From positions 248,001-312,000 of the forward strand of contig NZ_RJVQ01000002.1 in NCBI RefSeq assembly GCF_003856525.1: 64,000 nucleotides of DNA. The letters are read 5' to 3'. The position numbers and the translations under genes are program-made. The notes below the pieces were generated by a model. That model saw only the letters and a program-made list of their open reading frames with translations. It did not search any database and was not told where the DNA came from. How positions within the stretch are numbered: the stretch's first letter is position 1; each line of letters begins with the position of its first letter. Origin of the DNA: Vibrio viridaestus (GTDB lineage: Bacteria; Pseudomonadota; Gammaproteobacteria; Enterobacterales; Vibrionaceae). Below, piece by piece: positions 22,004-30,267 of the stretch.

Positions 22004-22849
22004 ATGTGTGAGTTGCTCGGTATGAGCGCAAATGTACCGACTGATATCTGTTTTAGTTTTACAGGTCTGATGCAGCGCGGTGGCCGTACTGGACCACATA
22101 AAGATGGTTGGGGAATCACCTTCTACGAGGGTAAAGGATTTCGTACCTTCAAGGACCCTCAACCAAGTTGCCAGTCAAAAATTGCGGAGTTAGTACAAAA
22201 TTATCCGATTAAAAGTTGTGCGGTAATAAGTCATATTCGTCAGGCAAATAGGGGCGCGGTAAATCTCGAAAATACCCACCCATTTACTCGTGAATTATGG
22301 GGGCAGTTTTGGACGTTCGCGCATAATGGGCAACTGACGGGTTATCAGGATCTCGATACCGGCAATCATAGGCCTGTCGGGGGGACGGATAGTGAGCTAG
22401 CGTTTTGTTGGCTCTTAAAGAGAATTGAAGACCGATTCCCAATGCCTCCTGATGACTTTACGTATGTCTTCCCCTTCATCGCTGAGTGTTGCGATGAGCT
22501 GAGAAAATTGGGCGTATTCAATATGCTACTCTCAAATGGTGAGTATGTGATGACATACTGTACTAATCATCTGTACTGGATCACGCGGCGTGCACCGTTT
22601 GGTATGGCGACGCTGATTGATGAAGATGTCGAGGTCAATTTCCAGGAAGAAACGACACCCAATGATGTTGTTTCTGTTGTTGCTACTCAGCCATTGACAG
22701 GGAACGAACAATGGAACCGAATGAAGCCAGGTGAGTACAATCTGTTTTACTTTGGTGAGTGCGTAGAGACCAACTCTGCTGCGTTAAAGGATATTCCTTT
22801 TGCTGAGAAAAAGCCTGGTTCTCAAGCTCCTACAGAGCCATTAGTTTGA
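22004..22849 (+). CDS. Class II glutamine amidotransferase, YafJ-like
   Basis: A 281-residue glutamine amidotransferase of the Ntn-hydrolase type. After Met removal, Cys2 (MCELLGMSAN) is the N-terminal nucleophile; RQANRG, AHNGQL and GGTDSELAF are substrate-binding segments. GAAGGAG precedes the ATG at suitable distance. No synthase domain is fused, so the ammonia acceptor is unknown, as for E. coli YafJ. It lies 51 bases after gmhA and is likely cotranscribed. Confidence 0.9.
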   Translation: MCELLGMSANVPTDICFSFTGLMQRGGRTGPHKDGWGITFYEGKGFRTFKDPQPSCQSKIAELVQNYPIKSCAVISHIRQANRGAVNLENTHPFTRELWGQFWTFAHNGQLTGYQDLDTGNHRPVGGTDSELAFCWLLKRIEDRFPMPPDDFTYVFPFIAECCDELRKLGVFNMLLSNGEYVMTYCTNHLYWITRRAPFGMATLIDEDVEVNFQEETTPNDVVSVVATQPLTGNEQWNRMKPGEYNLFYFGECVETNSAALKDIPFAEKKPGSQAPTEPLV

Positions 22850-22862
22850 AATTGATTCAAAC

Positions 22863-22895
22863 AAAAAAAGCTGATGCAGAACATCAGCTTTTTTC
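22863..22895. terminator. Bidirectional terminator between yafJ and purN
   Basis: Stem AAAAAGCTGATG/CATCAGCTTTTT flanked by A and T runs on both sides, so it can serve both convergent transcripts. Confidence 0.9.
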
Positions 22896-22913
22896 GTTTA
22901 TAGCGATATATTC

Positions 22914-23552
22914 TTAACGTTTAACAACGCCATTGATACCAAGAGGTTCACCATCAAGATAGGCTTTGCCTTCTTTCATCTCTAGGCGATCTTCAACAAA
23001 CCATTGAACAACAAGAGGATAGATAACATGCTCTTTCTCTTGAACTTTCTTGGTTAATGAATCAACCGTATCTTCATCAAGAATTGGTACAACTGCTTGT
23101 GTAATTACCGGGCCACCATCAAGTTGCTCAGTAACGAAGTGAACACTAGTACCATGTTCTTCATCTCCAGCATGAATTGCACGCTGGTAGGTGTTTAAAC
23201 CTGGATATTTTGGTAACAATGATGGGTGAATGTTGATCATCCGGCCTAGATAGTGACGGACGAATTCACCGCTTAAAATTCTCATGTAGCCAGCTAACAC
23301 AATCAGGTCAGGGTTATGCTCGTCAATCTTGTCCATCAATGCTCGATCAAAAGCATCGCGCGTATCAAACGCTTTGGGATCAACAAACTCAGCCGCTGCA
23401 CCTGCTTTCTTAGCTCTTTCTAAGCCATAAGCAGTTGCTTTGTTTGATAAAACAGCCGTTACTTTACCATCTTTAATGCTTGTATCACAAGCATCTATAA
23501 TCGCTTGTAAGTTGGTACCATTTCCCGAAACTAAAACAACAATACTCTTCAT
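22914..23552 (-). CDS. purN: Phosphoribosylglycinamide formyltransferase
   Basis: A 212-residue transferase that formylates GAR with 10-formyl-tetrahydrofolate in purine synthesis. Visible: VLVSGNGTNLQAIID (phosphate binding), LAGYMRILS, and the catalytic segment NIHPSLLPKYPGLNTYQRAI with HGTSVHFVTEQLDGGP. It starts 3 bases after the purM stop, giving the standard purMN operon. Confidence 0.97.
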   Translation of the reverse strand: MKSIVVLVSGNGTNLQAIIDACDTSIKDGKVTAVLSNKATAYGLERAKKAGAAAEFVDPKAFDTRDAFDRALMDKIDEHNPDLIVLAGYMRILSGEFVRHYLGRMINIHPSLLPKYPGLNTYQRAIHAGDEEHGTSVHFVTEQLDGGPVITQAVVPILDEDTVDSLTKKVQEKEHVIYPLVVQWFVEDRLEMKEGKAYLDGEPLGINGVVKR

Positions 23553-23555
23553 GAA

Positions 23556-24596
23556 TTATTTTATCTCTACTTGCTCTTCACCTGCTTCTGCATTGGCGAT
23601 ATGACCTATAACCCACGCATTTTCGCCTTCTGCTTTCAGAAGTTCAACTGCCGATTGAGCCTGATCTTTTGGCAGAGCAATAATAAGACCAACGCCACAG
23701 TTGAAAGTACGATACATTTCATGAGTGTCAACGTTACCTTTTTCTTGTAACCATTTGAAAATAGCAGGCCATTCCCAGCTTTTCGCATCAATTACTGCTT
23801 TCGTTCCTTCAGGAAGTACGCGAGGAATGTTTTCCCAGAAGCCACCGCCAGTGATATGAGAAATTGCGTGGATTGTGTGTTCTGAAATCAGTTTTAAACC
23901 TGATTTAATATAAATTTTGGTTGGTTCTAGTAGGTGTTCACCAATCGCTTTTCCTTCAAGCAGTTCATTTTTATCTGCTTTAGAAACTTCAAGAATCTTA
24001 CGAACAAGTGAATAGCCATTTGAGTGAGGGCCACTAGATCCTACAGCGATAAGAGCATCGCCAGCATCGACTTTTGAACCATCGATAATATCTTCTTTTT
24101 CAACTACACCGACACAGAAACCTGCAACGTCGTAATCTTCACCTTCGTACATCCCTGGCATTTCAGCAGTTTCACCACCGATCAGTGCACAGCCAGCTTG
24201 TAGACAGCCTTCAGCGATACCTGTAACAACACTGGATGCTGTATCTACGTCTAGTTTGCCAGTTGCATAGTAGTCCAGGAAGAACAATGGTTCTGCGCCC
24301 TGAACGATTAGGTCGTTCACACACATTGCAACCAAATCGATACCGATAGTATCGTGTTTGTTCATATCCAAAGCTAGGCGAAGCTTTGTTCCGACACCAT
24401 CAGTACCAGAAACTAAAACAGGTTGTTTGTATTTGGTTGGTAACTCACAAAGTGCACCAAAGCCGCCAATACCACCCATTACTTCTGGACGACGAGTACG
24501 TTTTACTGCACCTTTAATTCGCTCAACAAGCGCATTACCTGCGTCGATATCTACACCAGCGTCTTTATAGCTTAAAGAAGTGTTATTGCCACTCAC
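23556..24596 (-). CDS. purM: Phosphoribosylformylglycinamidine cyclo-ligase (AIR synthetase)
   Basis: A 346-residue ATP-dependent ligase that closes the imidazole ring in purine synthesis. Family segments include [48 protein letters not shown] and [13 protein letters not shown]. It leads the purMN operon and has a PurR-type operator upstream, divergent from upp. Confidence 0.97.
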   Translation of the reverse strand: MSGNNTSLSYKDAGVDIDAGNALVERIKGAVKRTRRPEVMGGIGGFGALCELPTKYKQPVLVSGTDGVGTKLRLALDMNKHDTIGIDLVAMCVNDLIVQGAEPLFFLDYYATGKLDVDTASSVVTGIAEGCLQAGCALIGGETAEMPGMYEGEDYDVAGFCVGVVEKEDIIDGSKVDAGDALIAVGSSGPHSNGYSLVRKILEVSKADKNELLEGKAIGEHLLEPTKIYIKSGLKLISEHTIHAISHITGGGFWENIPRVLPEGTKAVIDAKSWEWPAIFKWLQEKGNVDTHEMYRTFNCGVGLIIALPKDQAQSAVELLKAEGENAWVIGHIANAEAGEEQVEIK

Positions 24597-24660
24597 GGGG
24601 AAATCCTCGATTTTTAGTTGGATATGAAAACGGCGCTATTCTACAGGGGAAAAGTTAAAA

Positions 24661-24676
24661 AGGAAAACGTTTGCGC
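24661..24676. promoter_or_regulatory. PurR operator between purM and upp
   Basis: The 16-base sequence aggaaaacgtttgcgc matches the PurR consensus ACGCAAACGTTTGCGT at 13 of 16 positions with a perfect core AAACGTTTGCG. It lies 65 bases upstream of the purM start, near the -35 region of a possible purM promoter whose -10 (TAGAAT on the minus strand) falls around 24635-24640. Repression by PurR with hypoxanthine or guanine is inferred from E. coli. Confidence 0.75.
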
Positions 24677-24722
24677 AGGTTTTTTTCTTGTATTTTGGTT
24701 CTGAATATCCTTAGAAAAAGTG

Positions 24723-24728
24723 TATACT
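24723..24728 (+). promoter_or_regulatory. Probable upp promoter, -10 element
   Basis: A TATACT preceded by TG (extended -10 form) lies about 40 bases before the upp start codon. No strong -35 is obvious. Confidence 0.5.
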
Positions 24729-24764
24729 TCGACCGTTTATTAAAAATTACTGTCGGAGATGGAA

Positions 24765-25391
24765 ATGAAAGTTGTTGAAGTTAAACACCCTCTAGTAAAA
24801 CACAAGATTGGCTTACTCAGAGAGGGCGACATCAGCACAAAACGCTTTCGTGAATTGGCGACCGAAGTGGGAAGTTTGCTGACTTATGAAGCCACTGCCG
24901 ATTTTGAAACCGAAAAGGTCACTATCGAAGGCTGGAACGGACCGGTTGAGATTGAGCAAATTAAAGGCAAAAAAGTCACTGTGGTTCCTATCCTGAGAGC
25001 CGGTCTGGGTATGATGGACGGTGTACTAGAACATATCCCTAGCGCTAGAATCAGTGTGGTCGGTATCTACCGCGATGAAGAAACGTTAGAGCCTGTCCCT
25101 TATTTTAATAAGTTAGCTTCAAATATTGATGAACGTATCGCGCTGGTGGTTGACCCTATGTTAGCGACAGGCGGTTCCATGATTTCTACGATCGACTTAT
25201 TGAAAGAAAGAGGATGTACTCAATTTAAAGTGCTTGTCCTCGTTGCTGCTCCAGAAGGTATTAAGGCACTTGAAGCTGCTCATCCTGATATCGAGCTTTA
25301 TACTGCTGCTATCGATGATAAGTTAAACTCAAATGGTTACATCGTTCCAGGTTTAGGCGATGCTGGCGATAAAATTTTTGGCACAAAATAG
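24765..25391 (+). CDS. upp: Uracil phosphoribosyltransferase
   Basis: A 208-residue salvage enzyme that makes UMP from uracil and PRPP, the exact E. coli length. The PRPP loop is [11 protein letters not shown]; the uracil-binding C-terminus is [19 protein letters not shown]. The ATG at 24765 is preferred to that at 24759 because GGAG lies six bases before it and abuts the earlier one. No uraA permease follows, unlike in E. coli. Confidence 0.97.
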   Translation: MKVVEVKHPLVKHKIGLLREGDISTKRFRELATEVGSLLTYEATADFETEKVTIEGWNGPVEIEQIKGKKVTVVPILRAGLGMMDGVLEHIPSARISVVGIYRDEETLEPVPYFNKLASNIDERIALVVDPMLATGGSMISTIDLLKERGCTQFKVLVLVAAPEGIKALEAAHPDIELYTAAIDDKLNSNGYIVPGLGDAGDKIFGTK

Positions 25392-25416
25392 TAATCGATT
25401 TCAGTTTAACTTTAGT

Positions 25417-25448
25417 GAAAAAAGAGAGGCTGTTACCTCTCTTTTTTC
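25417..25448 (+). terminator. Intrinsic terminator after upp
   Basis: Stem AAAAAAGAGAGG/CCTCTCTTTTTT with a six-base loop and T run. Confidence 0.88.
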
Positions 25449-25589
25449 ATGTATATTAGTCTAATAATAAAAAATTCCCCAAGAAAAACATGTAGTTGGC
25501 ATAGGTTATTCTCATTACGGTTATGTGTTTAAAAGATAGATACATGGCTGTTTTATAAGTGTATGCAGTAGATAGGCACGGATGCGTAA

Positions 25590-27011
25590 ATGAATAAAAA
25601 GAAGTTTAGTTGGATTCTTGTTGGATTAATTTTCCTAGGTTTTTTGGTTACTGGATTCAGTTCGTACAGAATGGCGCATGAAACGTTAGAAAACCAAATT
25701 AAGCAAGATTCTCTCCCTTTAACCAGTGACAATATATATTCCGAAATACAGCAAGACCTGATACGTCCCATATTTATATCCTCTCTAATGGCTCAGGATA
25801 CCTTCGTTAGAGATTGGACGATTGCTGGTGAAGAAAACCCAAATAAGATTATTCAATATCTAAAAGAGATAAAGCAGCAGTACAACACGGTTACGAGTTT
25901 TTATGTATCGGATAAAACCAAGAACTACTATCACTACACTGGTGTTTTGAAAAAGGTATCTGAAGACAACCCTCAAGATAAATGGTATTTCCGGGTTAAG
26001 GCACTTAATCCCGGAAAAGATTATGAAATTAATATCGATTCAGATACCGCAAATCCGGGCAGAGTTGTGGTCTTTGTTAATTATCGTGTTTACGATTTTA
26101 ATCATAAATTTATCGGAATTATTGGCGTTGGACTAGGCTCGGATGCTGTCTCACAAATAATCGAAAAATACAAAAAACGTTATGAGCGAGATATTTACTT
26201 TATCAATGATTTAGGTGCTGTGACGCTGAAAGGTAAGACTCACGATAATTTTACGTCGATTCAGGAGAGGCCAGGACTGAGCAATTTAACAACGCAAATT
26301 CTGACAACACCAAGTATGTCGGGAAGTTACGACAATAATGGTGATACTTATTATATTAGCAGTCGTTGGGTTGATGAATTTCAGTGGTACATTATTGTCG
26401 AGCAAAAAGATAAATTTAATGACCAGATACTTAAGAGAGCAATTATCAACAATATAGCGATTAGTCTTGTTGTAGCTTTGGCTGTCATAGTACTGGCACA
26501 GTATGTTTTTCGTGGTTATCAAAGTCGTCTAGAAGGAATGGCGACAAGGGACAAGCTTACAGGCACTTATAATCGACAGGTGTTTGATGATCTTGTCAGA
26601 ACTGCGTTCAGTTCAACTAATCAGAAAGATGCGCCGCTCTCTTTAGCTTTGCTGGATATTGATCACTTTAAAGAAGTTAATGACAACTATGGTCATCAAC
26701 TTGGGGATCAAGTTTTGCTAAGAGTCGCTGAAACGTGTGCCGAGCATTTAGGCAAAGAAGGACATATTTGTCGGTGGGGTGGTGAAGAGTTTGTGTTAAT
26801 TCTCCCGTTCAAGTCCGTCAACTCAGCATTCGATCTGCTTGAAGGCATTCGTCTAGATATCCAGAACCAGACTGAAGCTCCTAATGTTACAGTGAGTATT
26901 GGTGTGGTGGAGAGGCAGTCAATGGAGCGTGTTCAGTCGATTTTGAGTCGAGCTGATAAGGCCATGTACGAAGCAAAAAACAAAGGTCGTAATACTATTC
27001 AGATTGGCTAA
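25590..27011 (+). CDS. Membrane-bound diguanylate cyclase with periplasmic sensor domain
   Basis: A 473-residue protein: membrane helix (about 5-25), periplasmic sensor region of double-Cache type (about 30-285), second helix (about 292-312), then a GGDEF domain (about 320-473). The active-site signature is GGEEF at residues 397-401, preceded by LLDIDHFKEVNDNYGHQLGDQVL, so cyclase activity making cyclic di-GMP is expected. The inhibitory RxxD site normally five residues before the signature is absent (GKEG is found). It stands alone between two terminators. The ligand is unknown. Confidence 0.9.
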   Translation: MNKKKFSWILVGLIFLGFLVTGFSSYRMAHETLENQIKQDSLPLTSDNIYSEIQQDLIRPIFISSLMAQDTFVRDWTIAGEENPNKIIQYLKEIKQQYNTVTSFYVSDKTKNYYHYTGVLKKVSEDNPQDKWYFRVKALNPGKDYEINIDSDTANPGRVVVFVNYRVYDFNHKFIGIIGVGLGSDAVSQIIEKYKKRYERDIYFINDLGAVTLKGKTHDNFTSIQERPGLSNLTTQILTTPSMSGSYDNNGDTYYISSRWVDEFQWYIIVEQKDKFNDQILKRAIINNIAISLVVALAVIVLAQYVFRGYQSRLEGMATRDKLTGTYNRQVFDDLVRTAFSSTNQKDAPLSLALLDIDHFKEVNDNYGHQLGDQVLLRVAETCAEHLGKEGHICRWGGEEFVLILPFKSVNSAFDLLEGIRLDIQNQTEAPNVTVSIGVVERQSMERVQSILSRADKAMYEAKNKGRNTIQIG

Positions 27012-27015
27012 ACGT

Positions 27016-27047
27016 AAAAAGCGGCAATAAATATTTGCCGCTTTTTT
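27016..27047. terminator. Bidirectional terminator between the diguanylate cyclase and rluF
   Basis: Stem AAAAAGCGGCAA/TTGCCGCTTTTT between convergent genes, with T runs in both directions. Confidence 0.88.
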
Positions 27048-27051
27048 CTTT

Positions 27052-28026
27052 TTATTTTTTGAGACTTAATGTCCCAGCTTTTCTGATCTTCGGTTGAGGG
27101 GCTGTTTTCCCTCGATCATCAGTTTGTGCGGTATTTGAGCTGTTACGACGTTTGGTCGAGTTTGGCCCATAGCGGAACTCGTCTGCATTTTTGCCTTTAA
27201 ACGTTTTGTGCTTTTTCTCGGTAATATTTTGCGTTCTGTGGTCATGCAGTTTTGCATCGGTTGCTTTGGGTATATACCCGCCGTCTTTTGAATTCCTTGA
27301 CGCTTCTTCTGTTCCAATAGAGCTATCACAGAGTGAGAGCAATTGTTCTATTTCGTTATCATCAAGGTAACGCCACTGTCCATTTGGAATACCATCAATT
27401 GAGATATTCATAATTCTGACGCGACGTAATTTAAAGACTTCATAATCCAACGCTTCACACATACGACGTATCTGTCGGTTAAGGCCTTGGGTTAACGTAA
27501 TTCTGAATGAGTAGTTGGTTTCTTTTTCGACTTTACACGGCAGTGTTACGGTGTCCAGAATTGCCACACCCGATGCCATATTTTTTAAGAAGTCGTCAGT
27601 AATGGGTTTATTTACACGCACAACATATTCTTTTTCATGCTGATTGCCTGCGCGCAGTATCTTATTAACAATATCACCATCATTCGTTAGAAAAATAAGC
27701 CCTTCTGACGGTTTATCTAAGCGACCAATTGGAAAAATACGAGTTTTATGGTTAATAAAATCGATAATATTACTTTCGATGTGGCGTTCTGTTGTGCAAG
27801 TAATACCTGCTGGTTTGTTTAGAGCAATATAGATGGTTTTAGCCTTTTCTCTTAGAGGCTTACCATTTATTTGGATGTCATCATCGTCTGATACTTTCAT
27901 GCCCATTTCAGGGGCCTGACCATTCACTGTTACGACACCTTCAAGAATTAACTTGTCAGCTTCTCTACGTGAACAATATCCGGTTTCACTGATGTACTTA
28001 TTTAAGCGTTTTGGTTCTGATGACAT
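27052..28026 (-). CDS. rluF: 23S rRNA pseudouridine(2604) synthase RluF
   Basis: A 324-residue RsuA-family pseudouridine synthase. An S4 RNA-binding domain (about 5-55) precedes the catalytic domain with Asp104 in IGRLDKPSEGLIFLTNDGD. RQIRRMCEALDYEVFKLRRVRI is also typical. RluF modifies U2604 of 23S rRNA and is the best match by these motifs. A basic, Ser/Thr/Lys-rich tail of roughly 90 residues (from about 235) is longer than in E. coli (290 residues in total) and probably disordered. Confidence 0.88.
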   Translation of the reverse strand: MSSEPKRLNKYISETGYCSRREADKLILEGVVTVNGQAPEMGMKVSDDDDIQINGKPLREKAKTIYIALNKPAGITCTTERHIESNIIDFINHKTRIFPIGRLDKPSEGLIFLTNDGDIVNKILRAGNQHEKEYVVRVNKPITDDFLKNMASGVAILDTVTLPCKVEKETNYSFRITLTQGLNRQIRRMCEALDYEVFKLRRVRIMNISIDGIPNGQWRYLDDNEIEQLLSLCDSSIGTEEASRNSKDGGYIPKATDAKLHDHRTQNITEKKHKTFKGKNADEFRYGPNSTKRRNSSNTAQTDDRGKTAPQPKIRKAGTLSLKK

Positions 28027-28063
28027 ACGTTCCTCTCAACGTTTCCCAACGGTAGGGTTTAAA

Positions 28064-28089
28064 TAAAAAAGCGCCATTGGCGGCGCTTA
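28064..28089 (-). terminator. Intrinsic terminator after smrA
   Basis: On the minus strand a stem AAGCGCC/GGCGCTT is followed by a T run, 23 bases after the smrA stop and just upstream of rluF. Confidence 0.75.
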
Positions 28090-28111
28090 GTTTATCATTA
28101 ATTACTTGTGT

Positions 28112-28696
28112 TCAGGCAAGGCGTTTTTGATGTCTTTCTCGTGTTTCGAGTTTCTTTTCCTGACTTTTTCTCAGGAGAACATATACCGCTCCTGTTCCAC
28201 CATGAAATCGTTGTGCACTATGAACACATTGAACATTTGCCATCTGAGGCAACCAGTGGGCAACATAGCTTTTCATTAATGCCGGAGGGTTACTGCGTTC
28301 ACCTTTACCATGTACAAGGACAACCGTTCGTATATCCATTCTCATACACTTATTTAAGAACAGAACCACTTCATCTCTGGCTTGCTCTAATGTTCTCTTA
28401 TGCAGATCCAGCCTTGCCTGAATCGGGTATTTACCGAGTCTTAATTTGCGAAAAACACCGTCCTGAACACCATTACGTTTAAACTCAATGACATCCTCAG
28501 GTTTAATCATTGGGGCATTGTCGAGAGATAGATATTCAGGCTCTCCTTCATAAAGCGTCTCCGCCGCTGCTCTTTTTGCGAGTTGGGCATCGGTTAACTG
28601 ATAGGTCTTTTTCAACTCTACAGTATCTTGTTCTATGGGCTTAACATCTCCCATCATCTGTTGGAAAAAATTTAAATCTTCCTGAGACATGAGCAA
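28112..28696 (-). CDS. smrA: Smr-domain DNA endonuclease SmrA
   Basis: A 194-residue protein with a C-terminal Smr domain (about 95-180): LDLHKRTLEQARDEVVLFL and VVLVHGKGERSNPP, ending HGGTGAVYVLLRKSQ. The N-terminal half (RRNGV-like segment IEFKRNGVQDGVFRKLRLGKYP) matches the E. coli YdaL/SmrA type more closely than SmrB. Smr domains nick DNA or RNA; SmrA was named for endonuclease activity. Its cellular role is unclear. Confidence 0.85.
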   Translation of the reverse strand: MLMSQEDLNFFQQMMGDVKPIEQDTVELKKTYQLTDAQLAKRAAAETLYEGEPEYLSLDNAPMIKPEDVIEFKRNGVQDGVFRKLRLGKYPIQARLDLHKRTLEQARDEVVLFLNKCMRMDIRTVVLVHGKGERSNPPALMKSYVAHWLPQMANVQCVHSAQRFHGGTGAVYVLLRKSQEKKLETRERHQKRLA

Positions 28697-28811
28697 AATC
28701 CTCTATCTAGTTCGATGTGGCATTAAGGAGTATACCAACAGAAAAAAAATTTCGAACCTATTTTGTCGGATGAAATGTAGGACAATGAGACAGATTATTA
28801 GAGCGTAAAAA

Positions 28812-28904
28812 CTAAAAAACCGGGGCAGACAAAGAATCTGCTCCGGTGCATAGCGACCCTCTGATTAAACAGGGGCTAAGCGATCTAGTGAGGAGATTTG
28901 TCAT
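28812..28904 (-). CDS. Possible 30-residue small protein (uncertain)
   Basis: An ATG at 28904 has AAGG six bases upstream and opens a 30-codon frame beginning MTNLLTRSLSPC, with two Cys (12 and 19). The stop lies in the T run of the terminator at 28813-28847, so most of the last ten codons form the hairpin. A translating ribosome would disturb the terminator, which argues either for a regulatory arrangement or for chance. A shorter overlapping frame (MNDKSPH) starts four bases earlier. No family was recognised. Confidence 0.25.
   Translation of the reverse strand: MTNLLTRSLSPCLIRGSLCTGADSLSAPVF
28813..28847 (-). terminator. Intrinsic terminator of the candidate small transcript
   Basis: On the minus strand ACCGGAGCAGA pairs with TCTGCCCCGGT (one mismatch, seven-base loop) and is followed by six T. 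There is no T run in the other direction, so it points to a minus-strand transcript. smrA starts further downstream at 28696 and needs its own promoter. Confidence 0.75.
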
Positions 28905-29011
28905 TCATTACCTTGAGATATAGAAACGACATAAGAACGAAATTAAATTTTAATCAGATGATTCAAACCAAAATTTAATCAACGCCAATGTCTTGTCCAA
29001 AGTGAGAAGAC
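28813..29011 (-). ncRNA. Candidate FNR-controlled small RNA or small mRNA
   Basis: The stretch has no recognised gene, but on the minus strand it shows a full transcription unit. A perfect FNR box at 29046-29059 is centred 41.5 bases before a predicted start near 29011, a -10-like TAAAGT lies at 29019-29024, and a strong terminator is at 28813-28847. The product would be about 200 nt. It could be a regulatory RNA or encode the 30-residue frame inside it. The start is inferred from the FNR spacing, not seen. No known RNA family was recognised. Confidence 0.4.
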
Positions 29012-29045
29012 AGGATTAACTTTAACTCTGTACTCAATTGTAATA

Positions 29046-29059
29046 TTGATCTAAATCAA
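29046..29059. promoter_or_regulatory. Perfect FNR box
   Basis: TTGATCTAAATCAA matches the FNR consensus TTGAT-N4-ATCAA at all ten defined bases. On the minus strand it sits at the class II position relative to TAAAGT at 29019-29024. On the plus strand TATAAC at about 29075-29080 is too near for a normal class II promoter. Confidence 0.65.
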
Positions 29060-29094
29060 TGTTAGTAAGTGCTTGTATAACTTGTTGAGAGGGC

Positions 29095-29110
29095 TGTGCC
29101 TGACGTCACA
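29095..29110. promoter_or_regulatory. Candidate CRP site
   Basis: TGTGC-N6-TCACA matches the CRP consensus TGTGA-N6-TCACA at nine of ten bases. Its centre is 50 bases from the FNR box centre, about -91.5 from the predicted minus-strand start, a usual class I activation position. Confidence 0.5.
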
Positions 29111-29172
29111 AAACAAGATTGTCTGTTATTTGTTCGAACGCACCGTAAATCACAATTTTTTTTAATTAAGTA

Positions 29173-29200
29173 TTGCTTTAGTTATTAGAATCCGTATTAT
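29173..29200 (+). promoter_or_regulatory. tRNA-Pro promoter
   Basis: TTGCTT (29173-29178), a 16-base spacer and TATTAT (29195-29200) lie 12 bases before the mature tRNA 5' end. Confidence 0.6.
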
Positions 29201-29211
29201 ACGCCTCGTTC

Positions 29212-29288
<77 letters not shown>

Positions 29289-29294
29289 TCATTC

Positions 29295-29326
29295 AAAAGC
29301 CTCGACTTATTGTCGGGGCTTTTTTC
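29295..29326 (+). terminator. Intrinsic terminator after tRNA-Pro
   Basis: Stem AAAGCCTCGAC/GTCGGGGCTTT (one G-T pair), five-base loop, T run. Confidence 0.85.
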
Positions 29327-29329
29327 GTT

Positions 29330-30205
29330 TTAAGATCCAAGAAACTGACAGTCAGCGTGTTCGCGTTTTCCTTTCAGTTTGACTGTGAATCCCCGTTGTT
29401 TAAGTTGGTCTATCAGATTTTCTGAGCCAATTAGATGAAGTAGTCCTACGGCAATGACATATTTACCATTTTGATCGGGGAGAAAATCGGCACTGGAAAG
29501 CTTTTCAGCCCATTGGGTATTGCGGTTTGTCTCTAGAGCGTTACTGAGCTGTTTCGACATTTTTGCTTGTTTGACTAGCTCGGCAAGATTCTTTCTATCT
29601 CCAGCTTGCCAACTTTTAATCAGGCAGAGAGTATCATTCTCGTTGTTTTTCCAATTATCTATGGCCGAAACTAAAAGCTCTTTTCCATTATCTTGTTGTT
29701 CGGAAAGCATATCTACCTGAGACTGGAGTGTTTCGAGACCCAAAATAGGCAGATTATTATTTTGTGCTTGAGCAATCATATGTCGATCAACGCCATACTC
29801 GCCAGTGTAGCCAAGCTGTGAGAGTTGTGTCATCTGTATAGTTAGTGCTGCTGACCAAGGAGGCATATTTTCTAATCGACGAAATGAGACCTCCAGTTGT
29901 TGGGCAATTTGACTCAGCTGCTGGAGTTGGCTTTCATTTAATACGTCTTTTACGGATGTGTCTGATGTGGGATAGACAGGCGTTTGTTCCTCGCTAAGGT
30001 CGGCTTCAAGTATCAGTGCGCGGCTTTGTCGAAGGAATTTCATGACGTCGTTAGGTAGTGGGTACATACTTTCCTGTCCCACATGAACGGTGCCAATAAG
30101 TAAATAGTGTAGATTACCTTTTTCAGCGGTCCAATAAAGGGGAGATGCATGGCCAAAACAGGAAAAAAACAAAATACCAGACGTTAACCAGTTTTTTAAG
30201 CTCAT
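29330..30205 (-). CDS. TraB/GumN family protein (YbaP-like)
   Basis: A 291-residue protein with a signal peptide (about 1-20, ending near GHA) and a TraB/GumN domain over the rest, with the conserved start LLIGTVHVGQESMYPLP and YTGEYGVDRHMIAQAQ, and late VIAVGLLHLIG. This fold is related to Tiki-type metalloproteases, but activity in bacteria is mostly unproven. It may be exported to the periplasm. It lies downstream of copA on the same strand with a 62-base gap. Confidence 0.82.
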   Translation of the reverse strand: MSLKNWLTSGILFFSCFGHASPLYWTAEKGNLHYLLIGTVHVGQESMYPLPNDVMKFLRQSRALILEADLSEEQTPVYPTSDTSVKDVLNESQLQQLSQIAQQLEVSFRRLENMPPWSAALTIQMTQLSQLGYTGEYGVDRHMIAQAQNNNLPILGLETLQSQVDMLSEQQDNGKELLVSAIDNWKNNENDTLCLIKSWQAGDRKNLAELVKQAKMSKQLSNALETNRNTQWAEKLSSADFLPDQNGKYVIAVGLLHLIGSENLIDQLKQRGFTVKLKGKREHADCQFLGS

Positions 30206-30267
30206 AGGCCCCTCATACTTATTATCGAAACATCAGTCTAAGGGGCATATGATTTGTTGTCACGACC

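Noticed and set aside
27016-27047. GCGGCAA words as FlrC sites
   Set aside because: These copies, like those at 46614-46639, are the stems of intrinsic terminators and have no sigma54 promoter beside them in the right direction.
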